A DNA stretch of 64,000 nt. It comes from Brevibacterium siliguriense. Lineage in GTDB: Bacteria > Actinomycetota > Actinomycetes > Actinomycetales > Brevibacteriaceae. Positions 8,929-17,400 of the stretch are shown piece after piece. Position 1 is the stretch's first letter. The number at the start of each line of letters is the position of its first letter. The position numbers and the translations under genes were made by a program. The notes beneath the pieces are model-generated. The model ran no database searches. It was not told the DNA's origin and saw only the letters and a program-made list of their open reading frames with translations. The stretch spans positions 2,852,001-2,916,000 of the forward strand of contig NZ_LT629766.1 of the NCBI RefSeq assembly GCF_900105315.1. The letters are read 5' to 3'.

Positions 8929-9052
8929 TGACCCCGGAAAACCCGAGGGTGCGTGCGGAAGGGGAAGCCGCACGAGTCCTCGCGAGCGCCTGGGGCAATA
9001 TGCGGCTGAGGGCATGTCGGGACACGCTTCCCGGCCTGTCCTCAGCCGTTTT
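8929..9052 (+). ncRNA. Predicted small structured RNA, about 120 nt
   Basis: The segment between the promoter and the terminator folds into two large hairpins. Hairpin 1 pairs 8944-8958 with 8968-8982: 15 positions, one G-A mismatch and two G-U pairs, closing the purine loop AAGGGGAAG. Hairpin 2 (9004-9047) is followed by GTTTT. There is no convincing open frame inside. It does not match the SRP RNA, tmRNA, RNase P RNA or 6S RNA signatures I know. The exposed AGGGG loop could pair with pyrimidine-rich or anti-Shine-Dalgarno-like targets; that is inference. It could instead be the long leader of the gene at 9149 with an attenuator. Confidence 0.4.
9004..9047 (+). terminator. Intrinsic terminator of the small RNA
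   Basis: GGCTGAGG (9004-9011) pairs with CCTCAGCC (9040-9047). The stem continues inward to 9021/9030 with a single mismatch, making about 18 pairs around an 8-base loop (9022-9029). GTTTTCC follows directly on the plus strand, which sets the direction. Confidence 0.6.
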
Positions 9053-9060
9053 CCACATGG

Positions 9061-9069
9061 TTATCCACA
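9061..9069 (+). promoter_or_regulatory. DnaA-box-like 9-mer
   Basis: A second perfect TTATCCACA. Four bases upstream is TTTTCCACA (9049-9057), which also fits the looser consensus TTWTNCACA. Two boxes this close in the same orientation are typical of DnaA binding clusters. Confidence 0.4.
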
Positions 9070-9148
9070 ACCCGGCCCGTCTCATGGCGATTACGCCGCA
9101 CGTTCACTACTGTGGAAGTCTCCACTGTGAGCAGGCGAAGGGGCCGAG

Positions 9149-10051
9149 ATGTTCAGAATCTTTCCGAGTGTTCCGATCACATGGCGCTCGTCTTCATGCA
9201 TCCAGTTCGGCGCCGATGATCCTGTGCTCATCGATGGCCTGCTGCCCGGCGATGCCAGCCTCATCGAGGATCTTCGACTCGGCATCGGCTCGGCCCAGTT
9301 CTATGCGCGCGCTCAGGAACTCGGGGTCGATCTCAGCAGGGCGAGCTCCCTCATCACCCTCCTCGGCGAGGCGAGTGTGCTCATCCCCGACGATGCCGAC
9401 ATCGGCAGCGTGCCCAAAGGATCGCCAGTCTTCGCCGCTGCGCGCATCTTCAATCTGTCGCCGGACCGTGTGTCACAGGTCCTAGGAACCCGGCCGGTGT
9501 TGGTCACCGGTCCGCTGCGTTCCCATGTCGAGGGGCAGTTGGCCGCCCTCGGATTCGCCGTCGCCGCGGCCCACCGTGTCGAGGAGCTCGACCTCATGGC
9601 GGCACCGGTGGTGATCACGAGTTCGCATCTGGTTCCAGACCTGAATGCCGCAATGTGGCTCAGCGATCGCGAGGTCGACCACTGCCAAGTCGTCCTCGGT
9701 GAGCAGGCAGTGGAGATCACGGGACTCATCCGTCCCGGTTCGACGCCGTGTTCTGTCTGCGCCTGCCTGCACAGGAAGGACAGTGATGCCGGGTGGCTCG
9801 ATCAGCATCCCCGTCTGCGTGCTCTGCCCGAACGCGAGAGCCTGAGCGATCCAGCCGCGCGGCTCCTGGGATCCGCACATGTCGTCCAGATGCTCCGTCA
9901 CGCGCTGCTGCGACCCGGGACTGCACCGGTCCGTCGCATGGTCACCTTGGATGCCGGAGAGGTCACGGACACCGGTCTGGACTTCCATGACCGCTGCCAG
10001 TGTCGCACGCCTGTCCCTGATTTCGGGTCAGTCGCCGATCAGACCCAATAG
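9149..10051 (+). CDS. E1/cyclodehydratase-like protein (TOMM leader-binding type), orphan
   Basis: A 300-residue protein related to the E1-like/cyclodehydratase family found beside uvrD2 in many actinobacteria (size and position match Rv3196). The N-terminal half looks like the peptide-recognition region (VLIDGLLPGDASLIEDLRLG). The C-terminal half carries an E1-type cysteine pattern: C201-x-x-C204 in TPCSVCAC and C283-x-C285 in RCQCR, a likely zinc site. No precursor peptide, YcaO or dehydrogenase gene is nearby, so a role in thiazole/oxazole peptide synthesis is doubtful. GAAGGGG precedes the ATG. The 3' end overlaps uvrD2 by 24 bases, convergently. Confidence 0.6.
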   Translation: MFRIFPSVPITWRSSSCIQFGADDPVLIDGLLPGDASLIEDLRLGIGSAQFYARAQELGVDLSRASSLITLLGEASVLIPDDADIGSVPKGSPVFAAARIFNLSPDRVSQVLGTRPVLVTGPLRSHVEGQLAALGFAVAAAHRVEELDLMAAPVVITSSHLVPDLNAAMWLSDREVDHCQVVLGEQAVEITGLIRPGSTPCSVCACLHRKDSDAGWLDQHPRLRALPERESLSDPAARLLGSAHVVQMLRHALLRPGTAPVRRMVTLDAGEVTDTGLDFHDRCQCRTPVPDFGSVADQTQ

Positions 10052-12067
10052 GTTCGCTCCGTAGAGTTCGAGTTTCGTCGCACCGATCCCGGGGACCCGA
10101 GCGAGTGCGTCGAGGCTGCGGGGACGGACCTCTGCGATGACAGACAGCGAGGTGTCCGTGAGCACCAGGTACGGCGGCAGTCCCTGCTCCATACCGACAC
10201 GCACCCGCCACCGGCGCAGACGGTCCAGCAGCTCGAGGTCGATGCCGGCAGGACAGTCGGAGCATCGCCCGAGGGCACGATCGATCTGCGATACCAACGC
10301 CCTCCCGCAGCCGCAGCAGCGGTTGAGAGCCGCAGAGTTCGACTCAGTGCGGCCACTTCCCACCATCGGCGCTGACTGACCGAGTTCGGCGAGGAATCGC
10401 GAAGATCTCCGCGGTTTCTGTTTGTTGTCGAACCGAGCCAGTGACCAGCTCATCCGCAGGTCTGTGCCGGCACGAGTCAGTGCCACGTAGAACAGGCGCC
10501 TCTCCTCGGCGATCGCCATCGGCGTCTGGGCGTAGCTGATGGGCAGCAGACCCTCGCTGAGCCCCACCAGGTGCACGCTGTCCCACTCCAAGCCCTTCGC
10601 GGCGTGGAAGGACGCCAGAGTGACCCCTTCGATATCCGGGGCGAACTGATGCTCGGCGCGATCCGACAGGTCGTCCAGGAAGACTTCCATCGGCACGGGA
10701 AGCTCCTGACCGTGCTGATGTTCATCGGCGAGGTCGACAAGAGCTTTCAGCGATTCCCAGCGCTGCCTGCCGGCTCCGGCCGCAGGCGGCTCCCGAGTGA
10801 ATCCGAGCGAACCGAGGACCTCCACCACAGCTTCGGGCAGACGCTGTCCGCTCGAGGTCGCGCGCGCGGCTTTGAGCATGAGCACGGCTTCTTTGACCTC
10901 TTTGCGTGCGAAGAAGCGCTCTCCGCCGCGCAGCACATACGGAATTCCGGCGGCGGCCAGCGCGTGCTCATAGGACGGACTCTGTCCGTTCGTACGGAAG
11001 AGGACTGCGATGTTGCGAGGACGACGCCCGGCCTGGATCTCGGCGGAGATGGCTTGGACGACACCGCTGGCCTCGGCTTCGTCCGTGGGATACTCCACCA
11101 TCCGCGGCTGCCGACCCATCGGATTGTCGGTTCGCAGCGTCAGCGCGGACTGTGAGGTGTGCCGCAGCAGGCTGTTCGCCGTCGACACGATGGCCTGAGA
11201 CGACCGGTAGTTGCGCACCAAGCGGATCGTTCTGGCTTCGGGCATCGACGTGCTGAGCGAGCCGAGCAGACTCGCATCGGCTCCGGCGAACGTATAGATG
11301 GTCTGGGCGGGATCGCCGACGACACAGAGATTGTCACGTTGGCCGAGCCAGCGGGAGAGAACATCGAACTGCAGCGGCGAGACGTCTTGGAACTCGTCGA
11401 CGACGAAGTGCCTGTACTGTTCGCGGATCTCTGCCGCGATGGCCGGGTACTCGGCCAGGACACCGGAGAGCACGAGGAGCACATCATCGAAGTCGAGCAC
11501 CCGACCTCGTGTCTTCGCCTCCCCGTAGGCTTCGAAGATCCGAACCATGTCCTCGACGCTCAGCTGACCGGGGAGGTCCCGGACCGCGGCCTTCGTCGAA
11601 TAGTCTTCGACGCCCAGCAGGGAGGAAGCCGCGAACTCGATCTCCGAAGCGACATCTCTGGTCAGTTCACGGCTGGTCTCCAATCCGAGACTCTGCATGA
11701 CCGAGCCGATGATGCCCGCCTTGTTCTCGATGATCCGCGGAAAGTCACCATCGGCGAACCGGTCCCAGAAGAAGCGCAGCTGACGCAGCGCCGCTGAGTG
11801 GAACGTCCTGGCCTGTACTGCGGGAACTCCGAGGCCGCGCAGGCGTGAGCGCATCTCCCCCGCTGCTTTTGCGGTGAAGGTCAGAGCGAGGACATGGTTG
11901 GCCGGGAACACCTCGGATGCGATTCCGTAGGCGATCCGGTGTGTCATGGCGCGGGTCTTGCCTGTTCCGGCGCCGGCGAGGACGATCACCGGTGAGTCGA
12001 AGTGGGTGGCGACGGCGCGCTGTTCATCGTCCAGGGCCTCGAGCAGGGCCGTGGCCGAAGCGTTCAT
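10028..12067 (-). CDS. uvrD2: ATP-dependent DNA helicase UvrD2
   Basis: A 679-residue superfamily 1A 3'-5' helicase. Walker A is AGAGTGKT at about 31-38; motif II appears as VVDEFQDVSP; motif VI as YVALTRAG. The C-terminus has the features that define actinobacterial UvrD2: a tetracysteine cluster (CCGCG...CSDC) and a terminal HRDC domain (LDALARVPGIGATKLELYG). UvrD2 is essential in mycobacteria and acts in DNA repair and replication. The gene overlaps the upstream nudC-like gene by four bases (ATGA). The mycoredoxin gene found between them in M. tuberculosis is absent. Length is normal. Confidence 0.93.
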   Translation of the reverse strand: MNASATALLEALDDEQRAVATHFDSPVIVLAGAGTGKTRAMTHRIAYGIASEVFPANHVLALTFTAKAAGEMRSRLRGLGVPAVQARTFHSAALRQLRFFWDRFADGDFPRIIENKAGIIGSVMQSLGLETSRELTRDVASEIEFAASSLLGVEDYSTKAAVRDLPGQLSVEDMVRIFEAYGEAKTRGRVLDFDDVLLVLSGVLAEYPAIAAEIREQYRHFVVDEFQDVSPLQFDVLSRWLGQRDNLCVVGDPAQTIYTFAGADASLLGSLSTSMPEARTIRLVRNYRSSQAIVSTANSLLRHTSQSALTLRTDNPMGRQPRMVEYPTDEAEASGVVQAISAEIQAGRRPRNIAVLFRTNGQSPSYEHALAAAGIPYVLRGGERFFARKEVKEAVLMLKAARATSSGQRLPEAVVEVLGSLGFTREPPAAGAGRQRWESLKALVDLADEHQHGQELPVPMEVFLDDLSDRAEHQFAPDIEGVTLASFHAAKGLEWDSVHLVGLSEGLLPISYAQTPMAIAEERRLFYVALTRAGTDLRMSWSLARFDNKQKPRRSSRFLAELGQSAPMVGSGRTESNSAALNRCCGCGRALVSQIDRALGRCSDCPAGIDLELLDRLRRWRVRVGMEQGLPPYLVLTDTSLSVIAEVRPRSLDALARVPGIGATKLELYGANLLGLIGD

Positions 12068-13125
12068 GCGTTGTCCAACCAGCTGTGCAGGAGTTGACCG
12101 GCGATGGAGATCGTCGACGGGGCGCGCACCTCGCCGTTCGCAATGGCATTCTGCAGCTCCTCGCGGGCGAACCAGCGCAGGGAGGCGATCTCCGCCTCAT
12201 CGGCGGCGAAGTCACGGCTGGGAGCGATCGCCGAGAAGCCGAGCATGAGTGAGCACGGAAACGGCCATGGCTGGGAGCCCAGATACCGCGGATCGGTGAC
12301 TTCGAGGTGAGCTTCTTCCCAGATCTCACGGATCACGGCGTGTTCGAGGGTCTCCCCCGGTTCGACGAATCCGGCCAATAGCGAATAACGGTCGGATTCC
12401 CAGGCGGCGTTGTTGCCCAACAGGACACGCTCGACACCCGACTCATCGGTGTTGACGATGACGACGATGACAGCGGGATCGGTGCGGGGAAAATGTTCGC
12501 TTCCGCTCTCCGGGTCCCGGCGGACCCAACCGCCGAGCACCGGAGTGGTCGGAGTCCCTGTGCGTGGGGAGAACCGGTGCGCGCGATGCCAGTTTCCCAA
12601 ACCGACGATCTCGCACGCCAGGGACACCTGCACGTCGTCGAGTGCTTCGGCGAGGTGGCGCAACGGCAGCCAGACGGGTTCGGAGCTGTCGATGCCCTCT
12701 CCCGGGGCAGTGAGCAGGTCGGAGGCGTCCCGGGCCCGCGAGGCGTCCAGGCGGGCATCGATGTGGCTGCGGCCGGCATCGTCCAAGGACACTCCGATAT
12801 AGCGGGTGCCCTGCGGGTCACGACCGAGGTAGACCTCCGTCTGTCCCTCCGGCACCAGTTCGCGGTCCGTCAGGAAGAGTCCACCGCCGGCGACAAGCAG
12901 CGTCCCGCGGTATTCGAATACGGCTTGAGCTCCCGAGGCCCAGATCTCGCTGAGATCCCCGTCCTGGCCCCGAGTCAAATGGTCGCGATCGATTCCGTGT
13001 CGGGCGAGGCTGATCGGCTGCACTGGAGGCAATGGCTTCATGCCCTCCACGATATCCCAGCGTCCTGACACAACGGCCGTGGCCGTGTCTGCCTGATCGG
13101 ACCCGAAATTCGCCTCGACAGACAC
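12064..13125 (-). CDS. nudC: NudC-like NAD(H)/RNA-cap Nudix hydrolase lacking the zinc ribbon
   Basis: A 353-residue NudC-type protein. The Nudix box GFVEPGETLEHAVIREIWEE keeps all catalytic Glu residues but ends in His-Leu where Gly is usual. The NAD-specificity motif SQPWPFP (284-290) is intact, so NAD(H) or NAD-capped RNA is the expected substrate. Unusually, the four zinc-ribbon cysteines are all replaced: HRFSPRTG (184-190) for FCxxCG, and RDPESG (203-208) for the second pair. The start is uncertain: GTG at 13125 or ATG at 13041, the latter preceded by GGAGG at short spacing. It is coupled to uvrD2 downstream, as in mycobacteria (Rv3199c-Rv3198c). Confidence 0.85.
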   Translation of the reverse strand: MSVEANFGSDQADTATAVVSGRWDIVEGMKPLPPVQPISLARHGIDRDHLTRGQDGDLSEIWASGAQAVFEYRGTLLVAGGGLFLTDRELVPEGQTEVYLGRDPQGTRYIGVSLDDAGRSHIDARLDASRARDASDLLTAPGEGIDSSEPVWLPLRHLAEALDDVQVSLACEIVGLGNWHRAHRFSPRTGTPTTPVLGGWVRRDPESGSEHFPRTDPAVIVVIVNTDESGVERVLLGNNAAWESDRYSLLAGFVEPGETLEHAVIREIWEEAHLEVTDPRYLGSQPWPFPCSLMLGFSAIAPSRDFAADEAEIASLRWFAREELQNAIANGEVRAPSTISIAGQLLHSWLDNA

Positions 13126-13165
13126 GCTCGACGGCGAGTCCCGTGTCTCAGCCGAACCCAGACGG

Positions 13166-13171
13166 TAGATT
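13166..13171 (+). promoter_or_regulatory. -10 element for leaderless phosphotransferase-like gene
   Basis: TAGATT lies seven bases before the GTG at 13179, too close for a normal leader with a ribosome site. This supports GTG 13179 as the start. Confidence 0.5.
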
Positions 13172-13178
13172 GGGGAAG

Positions 13179-14384
13179 GTGGATACCAAGGCGCTCAAGT
13201 TGACTGCGATCGCGGCGACGATGCTCGACGGCTTCGTCCCAACCTCATGGACTCCCCTGCCGCCCCTGGACGCCGGAGTCAGGGTCCTGCTCGACGATGG
13301 CGATCAGCAGCTCGTTGCAACCGCTCAGACCCAGCTTGATCGGACCGCGGACATCGGTTCGTCCGCAGAGGCCGGACGCATCTACGAGGCCATGTATCCG
13401 CATGCCGACTTCGTATGGCCGCGACTGCGGGCCATCACCGAGGTGGACGCCGACTATTTCGACACGGCGTCCCCGACGACGGTGACTCTGGCCGATCCGC
13501 TGCCGGGTGCGCCTCTGGGAGATGTGCCCATCGCCGATACGGCCCGGGCCAGTTCGTTGGCGCAGGCTCTGGCGACACTGCATTCGACAGCGCCCGAACC
13601 CGTCTCCGATGCTGGTTTCCCAGTGGAGGATCCCTCCCGATCTCAGTTCCTCATCCTCGAACGCCTCGATCAGGCGGCGAGCACTGGGAGGGTGCCGTCA
13701 TCTCTGCTGCAGCACTGGGAAGAGGAATTCGAGAAGGTCGCGCTCTGGCATTTCCTCGCCACACCAATCCACGGCTCCATCGATGAGACGAGCGTCTACA
13801 CCGATCAGGAGCGCGTGCTCGCACTCGCGGAGATCGGCCGTCTGCGCGTTGCCGATCCGGCCATCGATCTCGCCGCGGCGTCGGCGCTGATCGATCCTGC
13901 AGCCCTGCCGACTTTCTACGAGGAATACCGCAATTCCCGACCCCGCGCCGATGAGCATGTCATCGCCCGTGCCGAGCTGCTGGCTGAATTCGCGGTGCTC
14001 GACTGGCTGCTCGAAGCGGTAGATTCCGGCGATGAGACGGCCGTCTTGGATGCTGCCGCTCTGCTCAGCTCATTCAATGACGTCCTGTTCGGCAGCTCCT
14101 CCGATGGAACCGCCGCTCAGGGACCGGACTCGGACTCCGCTTCTGCCGACCATGCGGCCTCCCGCGAGGGTACGACCTCAGCAGCTGCGACGGCCGGCGA
14201 TGCTCCCGATGTCGAAGCCGCCATCACGGAGAGCGCAGCAGCCGATGTGTTCATTCCCGGGGCTCAAGCAGCCTCGGATGACGATTCGGAGTTCGGCTCC
14301 GAGCCGGGATCACAGGTGCGGACCGAACCGACTTGGGAGTCCGACGAAACTGACGACGGGGATGACACCGGCCGGATCCGTTAA
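13179..14384 (+). CDS. Phosphotransferase (APH)-fold protein, probably catalytically dead
   Basis: A 401-residue protein with the layout of aminoglycoside/macrolide phosphotransferases. The catalytic loop equivalent of HGDLHPxN reads IHGSIDETSV, so the catalytic Asp is replaced by Ser. The metal-binding DxG/DWG equivalent reads LAEIGRLRVADPAIDLA, where the PAIDLA part is typical but the metal-binding Asp is missing. Residues from about 320 on are a low-complexity Ala/Ser/Asp/Glu tail. It lies between the nudC-uvrD2 and adnAB operons, on the opposite strand. A regulatory or binding role is more likely than drug resistance. The start was taken from the -10 spacing. Confidence 0.65.
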   Translation: MDTKALKLTAIAATMLDGFVPTSWTPLPPLDAGVRVLLDDGDQQLVATAQTQLDRTADIGSSAEAGRIYEAMYPHADFVWPRLRAITEVDADYFDTASPTTVTLADPLPGAPLGDVPIADTARASSLAQALATLHSTAPEPVSDAGFPVEDPSRSQFLILERLDQAASTGRVPSSLLQHWEEEFEKVALWHFLATPIHGSIDETSVYTDQERVLALAEIGRLRVADPAIDLAAASALIDPAALPTFYEEYRNSRPRADEHVIARAELLAEFAVLDWLLEAVDSGDETAVLDAAALLSSFNDVLFGSSSDGTAAQGPDSDSASADHAASREGTTSAAATAGDAPDVEAAITESAAADVFIPGAQAASDDDSEFGSEPGSQVRTEPTWESDETDDGDDTGRIR

Positions 14385-14413
14385 TCACAGCCGACTTCCC
14401 GGAACCGCCTATC

Positions 14414-17400
14414 TCAGCCGACGTCGTTGGCTTCCAACCATTCGACGACTTCGTCCTCGTCCGGCAGATCGTTGAACTGCACGACCTCATCACTGCCGAC
14501 GAAATAGAACGTCCCGGTCACCTCGGTGATCTCCGGATGCACGCGCAGAATCGCGAACCGGTAGAGCGCCAGCTGCCATTTCATCACTTCGAGAACTGCG
14601 GCTTCGGGCTTCTTCGACGTCTTCCAATCCACGACCTCGGCATGGTTCCCGGTGATGAAGACGGCATCGATCTTCCCCGGCACCCGGAATCTGCCGAGCA
14701 CGAGTTCGAAGGACATTTCCACATGGTCGGCTCGACGTGTCGCGAAGTCGGAGGCTGAGAACGTCGCCTGCAGCCGTTCGATCGTCGCTGCGTCGATCGG
14801 TCGTACCGCTTCGTCCTCGCCGATGTCGATGCTCGACTGGCCGAAATGCTGTTCCACCCAGGAATGGAAAGTCGTTCCGATCTCGGCCGCACGGCTCGGC
14901 GGAGTCGGGATCGGGCGCAGGGTCTGCGTCCGAAAACCCTGCGGATCCCTTCGCCACGCGACTAATGCTGTCGCCGACAGGCGGTCGGGCATCGCCGTTG
15001 CGGACTTGGCTTCGGGACGGTCGCCGATACGCAGGGCCTGAGCGGCGAACCGTCCGATCACCCCAGGGTCGTCGGCCAAGGACTCCAAGCTGACATCCGG
15101 GCTCGTCTCAACCCAGCTTGCGGCTCGCTGTGCGGTGGCAACCTGCTTCGTGCGCGGCACCGGCCATGGAGTGGTCTCGATCCGGTCTTCCGCCGATTCC
15201 TCGGCTGGTTCCGGAACGTCCACCTCCATCCCTAGGGCTTCGATCGCCTCGGTGAGGAAAGGCGACGGGCCGTCGGGATTGGCACGCGAACCCATCAGCT
15301 CAGCCCCAAGCCACAGATGCTTCTTGGCGCGGGTGAATGCCACATAGGCCAATCGTCGCTCCTCCCCCTCGTGAGCGTCGGCGATCTGCGGGCGGATGAA
15401 GTCTCCGATCCACTCGTCGAGGGCCTTCTTCGTATCGAATTCGGCTTCCCGCAGGTCGAAATCGACGAGATGAGACCGGTCACCGCGCAACGGGTACGGC
15501 AGGGCAGTGCGGTCCATCCACCCTTCCTTGTCCCGCGGCTCGGTCGGGAAGTCCTTGACCACCAGGGAGGGAACGGCGACGGCGTCGAATTCCAGCCCCT
15601 TCGAGGCGTGAACGGTCATGATGTTGATCGCATCGGCTGCCGTCGTCGGTTCGGCGACGCTCAGCGCGTCGTGGGCTTCCATGAGACTGAGCCAGGACAG
15701 GAAGCCGGTGATCGAGGGTTTGTCTTCGGTGGCCGAGTATTGGCTGGCCGAGGATAGAAACGCGTCGACCGAGGCTCTGTGCAGATTGCGCAGCGAATCG
15801 CTGAGTCCCCAGATATCCGAATCGATTCCAGTCTCGGACATCGCGGTGCGGATGATCGACGAGACAGTGCCCGTGCCCGACCGCGTGGTCCGCAGTGCTC
15901 GTGCCAATCGGACCAGACGATGCAGCGCCTGCGAACTCAGACCGGACTCCTGAAAGTCCGCGAGAAGTCCCTTGTCGGCACCCGATCGTGCTCCCTGGTC
16001 GAGGACACGCTGGACCTCGATGAGTTCATCGATGCCCTCGACGATCGTCGCCTGGTCGATGGCTTCGGCGATAACCTCCTCGGTGGCGGTTTCGGCCCTG
16101 TCGGACGTTCGCCTCTCGGTCTGACGACGGGTGAACGTGTGCAGTCCTGCGATGTCGCCCGCGCCGAGGCCGAGCATCCGTCCGCTGATGAGCCTCATGA
16201 CAGCGTCGCCGGCCAGCGGATCGACCGCGGCAGTGAGCACTGCGCGCAGATCGGCAACGAAGGGGTCGGTCAGCAGCCCGGAAGAGCCGTGCACATGAAC
16301 AGCGAACCCGGCGGCTTCCAGGGCCGCCGCCACGGGTGCGAAGTGCGCTCGTTTGCGGCACAGCACGGCTTTCGACGAGCCTTCTGGGACCGTGCGGAAC
16401 CATTCCGTGAGTGCGCGCAGACCGGTGGTGAGGAAATCGGGGTCGTGGGCGCCGGAGCTGATCTCGACGCTGACTTCACCGACTCCGGCACCATCGCGAG
16501 CCGACAGCGGGGTTTCCTTGCTGTCGGCGAGTCCGGCGGCGATGCGATTGGCCACCTGCAGGATCGAACTGTCGTTGCGCCAGCTTGTGCTCAGAGACAG
16601 GGATTCGACATCGCGGAAGTCAGAGGAGAACCGCACCATGTTGTCGGCGCTGGCACCGCGCCAACCATAGATGGCCTGGCGAGGATCTCCCACCGCGGTG
16701 ACAGCAGTGGAGTGGAAGAGGTCGCGCAAGAGCTTCAGCTGAGCCACCGAGGTGTCCTGGAACTCGTCAAGGAGGACGATCTTCCACCGGGCTCTCTCGG
16801 CCTCGGCGGCAGCCGGCACCTCGTCGAGGATGCGTTGGGCGAAACGCACCTGGTCGGAGAAGTCCATGGCCAGATTGCGTCGTTTAGCGCGCATATAGGA
16901 ATCAGCCAGTCGAGCCGTTCGGATCTTCGCTTCGAGCTTTGCCCGCCGCCCATTGGGATCGACGGGTTTGCCTTTGCTGGACACCAGCGCGGCCAGGCAC
17001 TGTTCGAGGTAGTCGGTGACTTCGTCAACATCTCGACCGTGATCATTCATCTGCCCTGCCAGAGCGATGATGTCAGCGATCATCGTCTCGCGGGAGAAGT
17101 CTCCGGGGATCTCATCTGGTGGGGTGGAATCGATGAGGTTCCCTGCGAGGGCATGGGCTGCCGCGTCATCGAGCAGGACGGTCTCGGGTTCGATCCCGAT
17201 GCTCACACCGTGTTCGCTGACGATCGATGCGGCATAGGAGTTGTACGTCGACACGGTCGGATTATCGAGGCCGGGCAGGGAAAGGTCCTGTCCGCGTCCG
17301 AGGTTGTGCCGCAGACGTGACAGAAGCACTCGAATGCGTCCGCCGAGTTCTCCGACGGCTTTGCGGGTGAAGGTCAATCCGAGGATCTCTTCGGGAGATA

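Noticed and set aside
8929-9052. SRP (4.5S) RNA, tmRNA or a known riboswitch
   Set aside because: The segment contains GCGGAAGGGGAAGCC, superficially like the SRP GGAAGNAGCAGCC loop, but the internal loops and domain IV layout do not fit, nor do the riboswitch cores I know.
8787-9069. Chromosomal replication origin
   Set aside because: There are too few DnaA boxes, no AT-rich unwinding region, and no dnaA, dnaN or recF nearby.
8591-9085. A 164-residue minus-strand frame across the same gap
   Set aside because: It has no start signal, and it crosses both strong hairpins and the repeated TTATCCACA sites, so it is more likely noncoding.
13179-14384. An aminoglycoside or macrolide resistance kinase
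   Set aside because: Key catalytic and metal-binding Asp residues are missing, so resistance activity is not supported.
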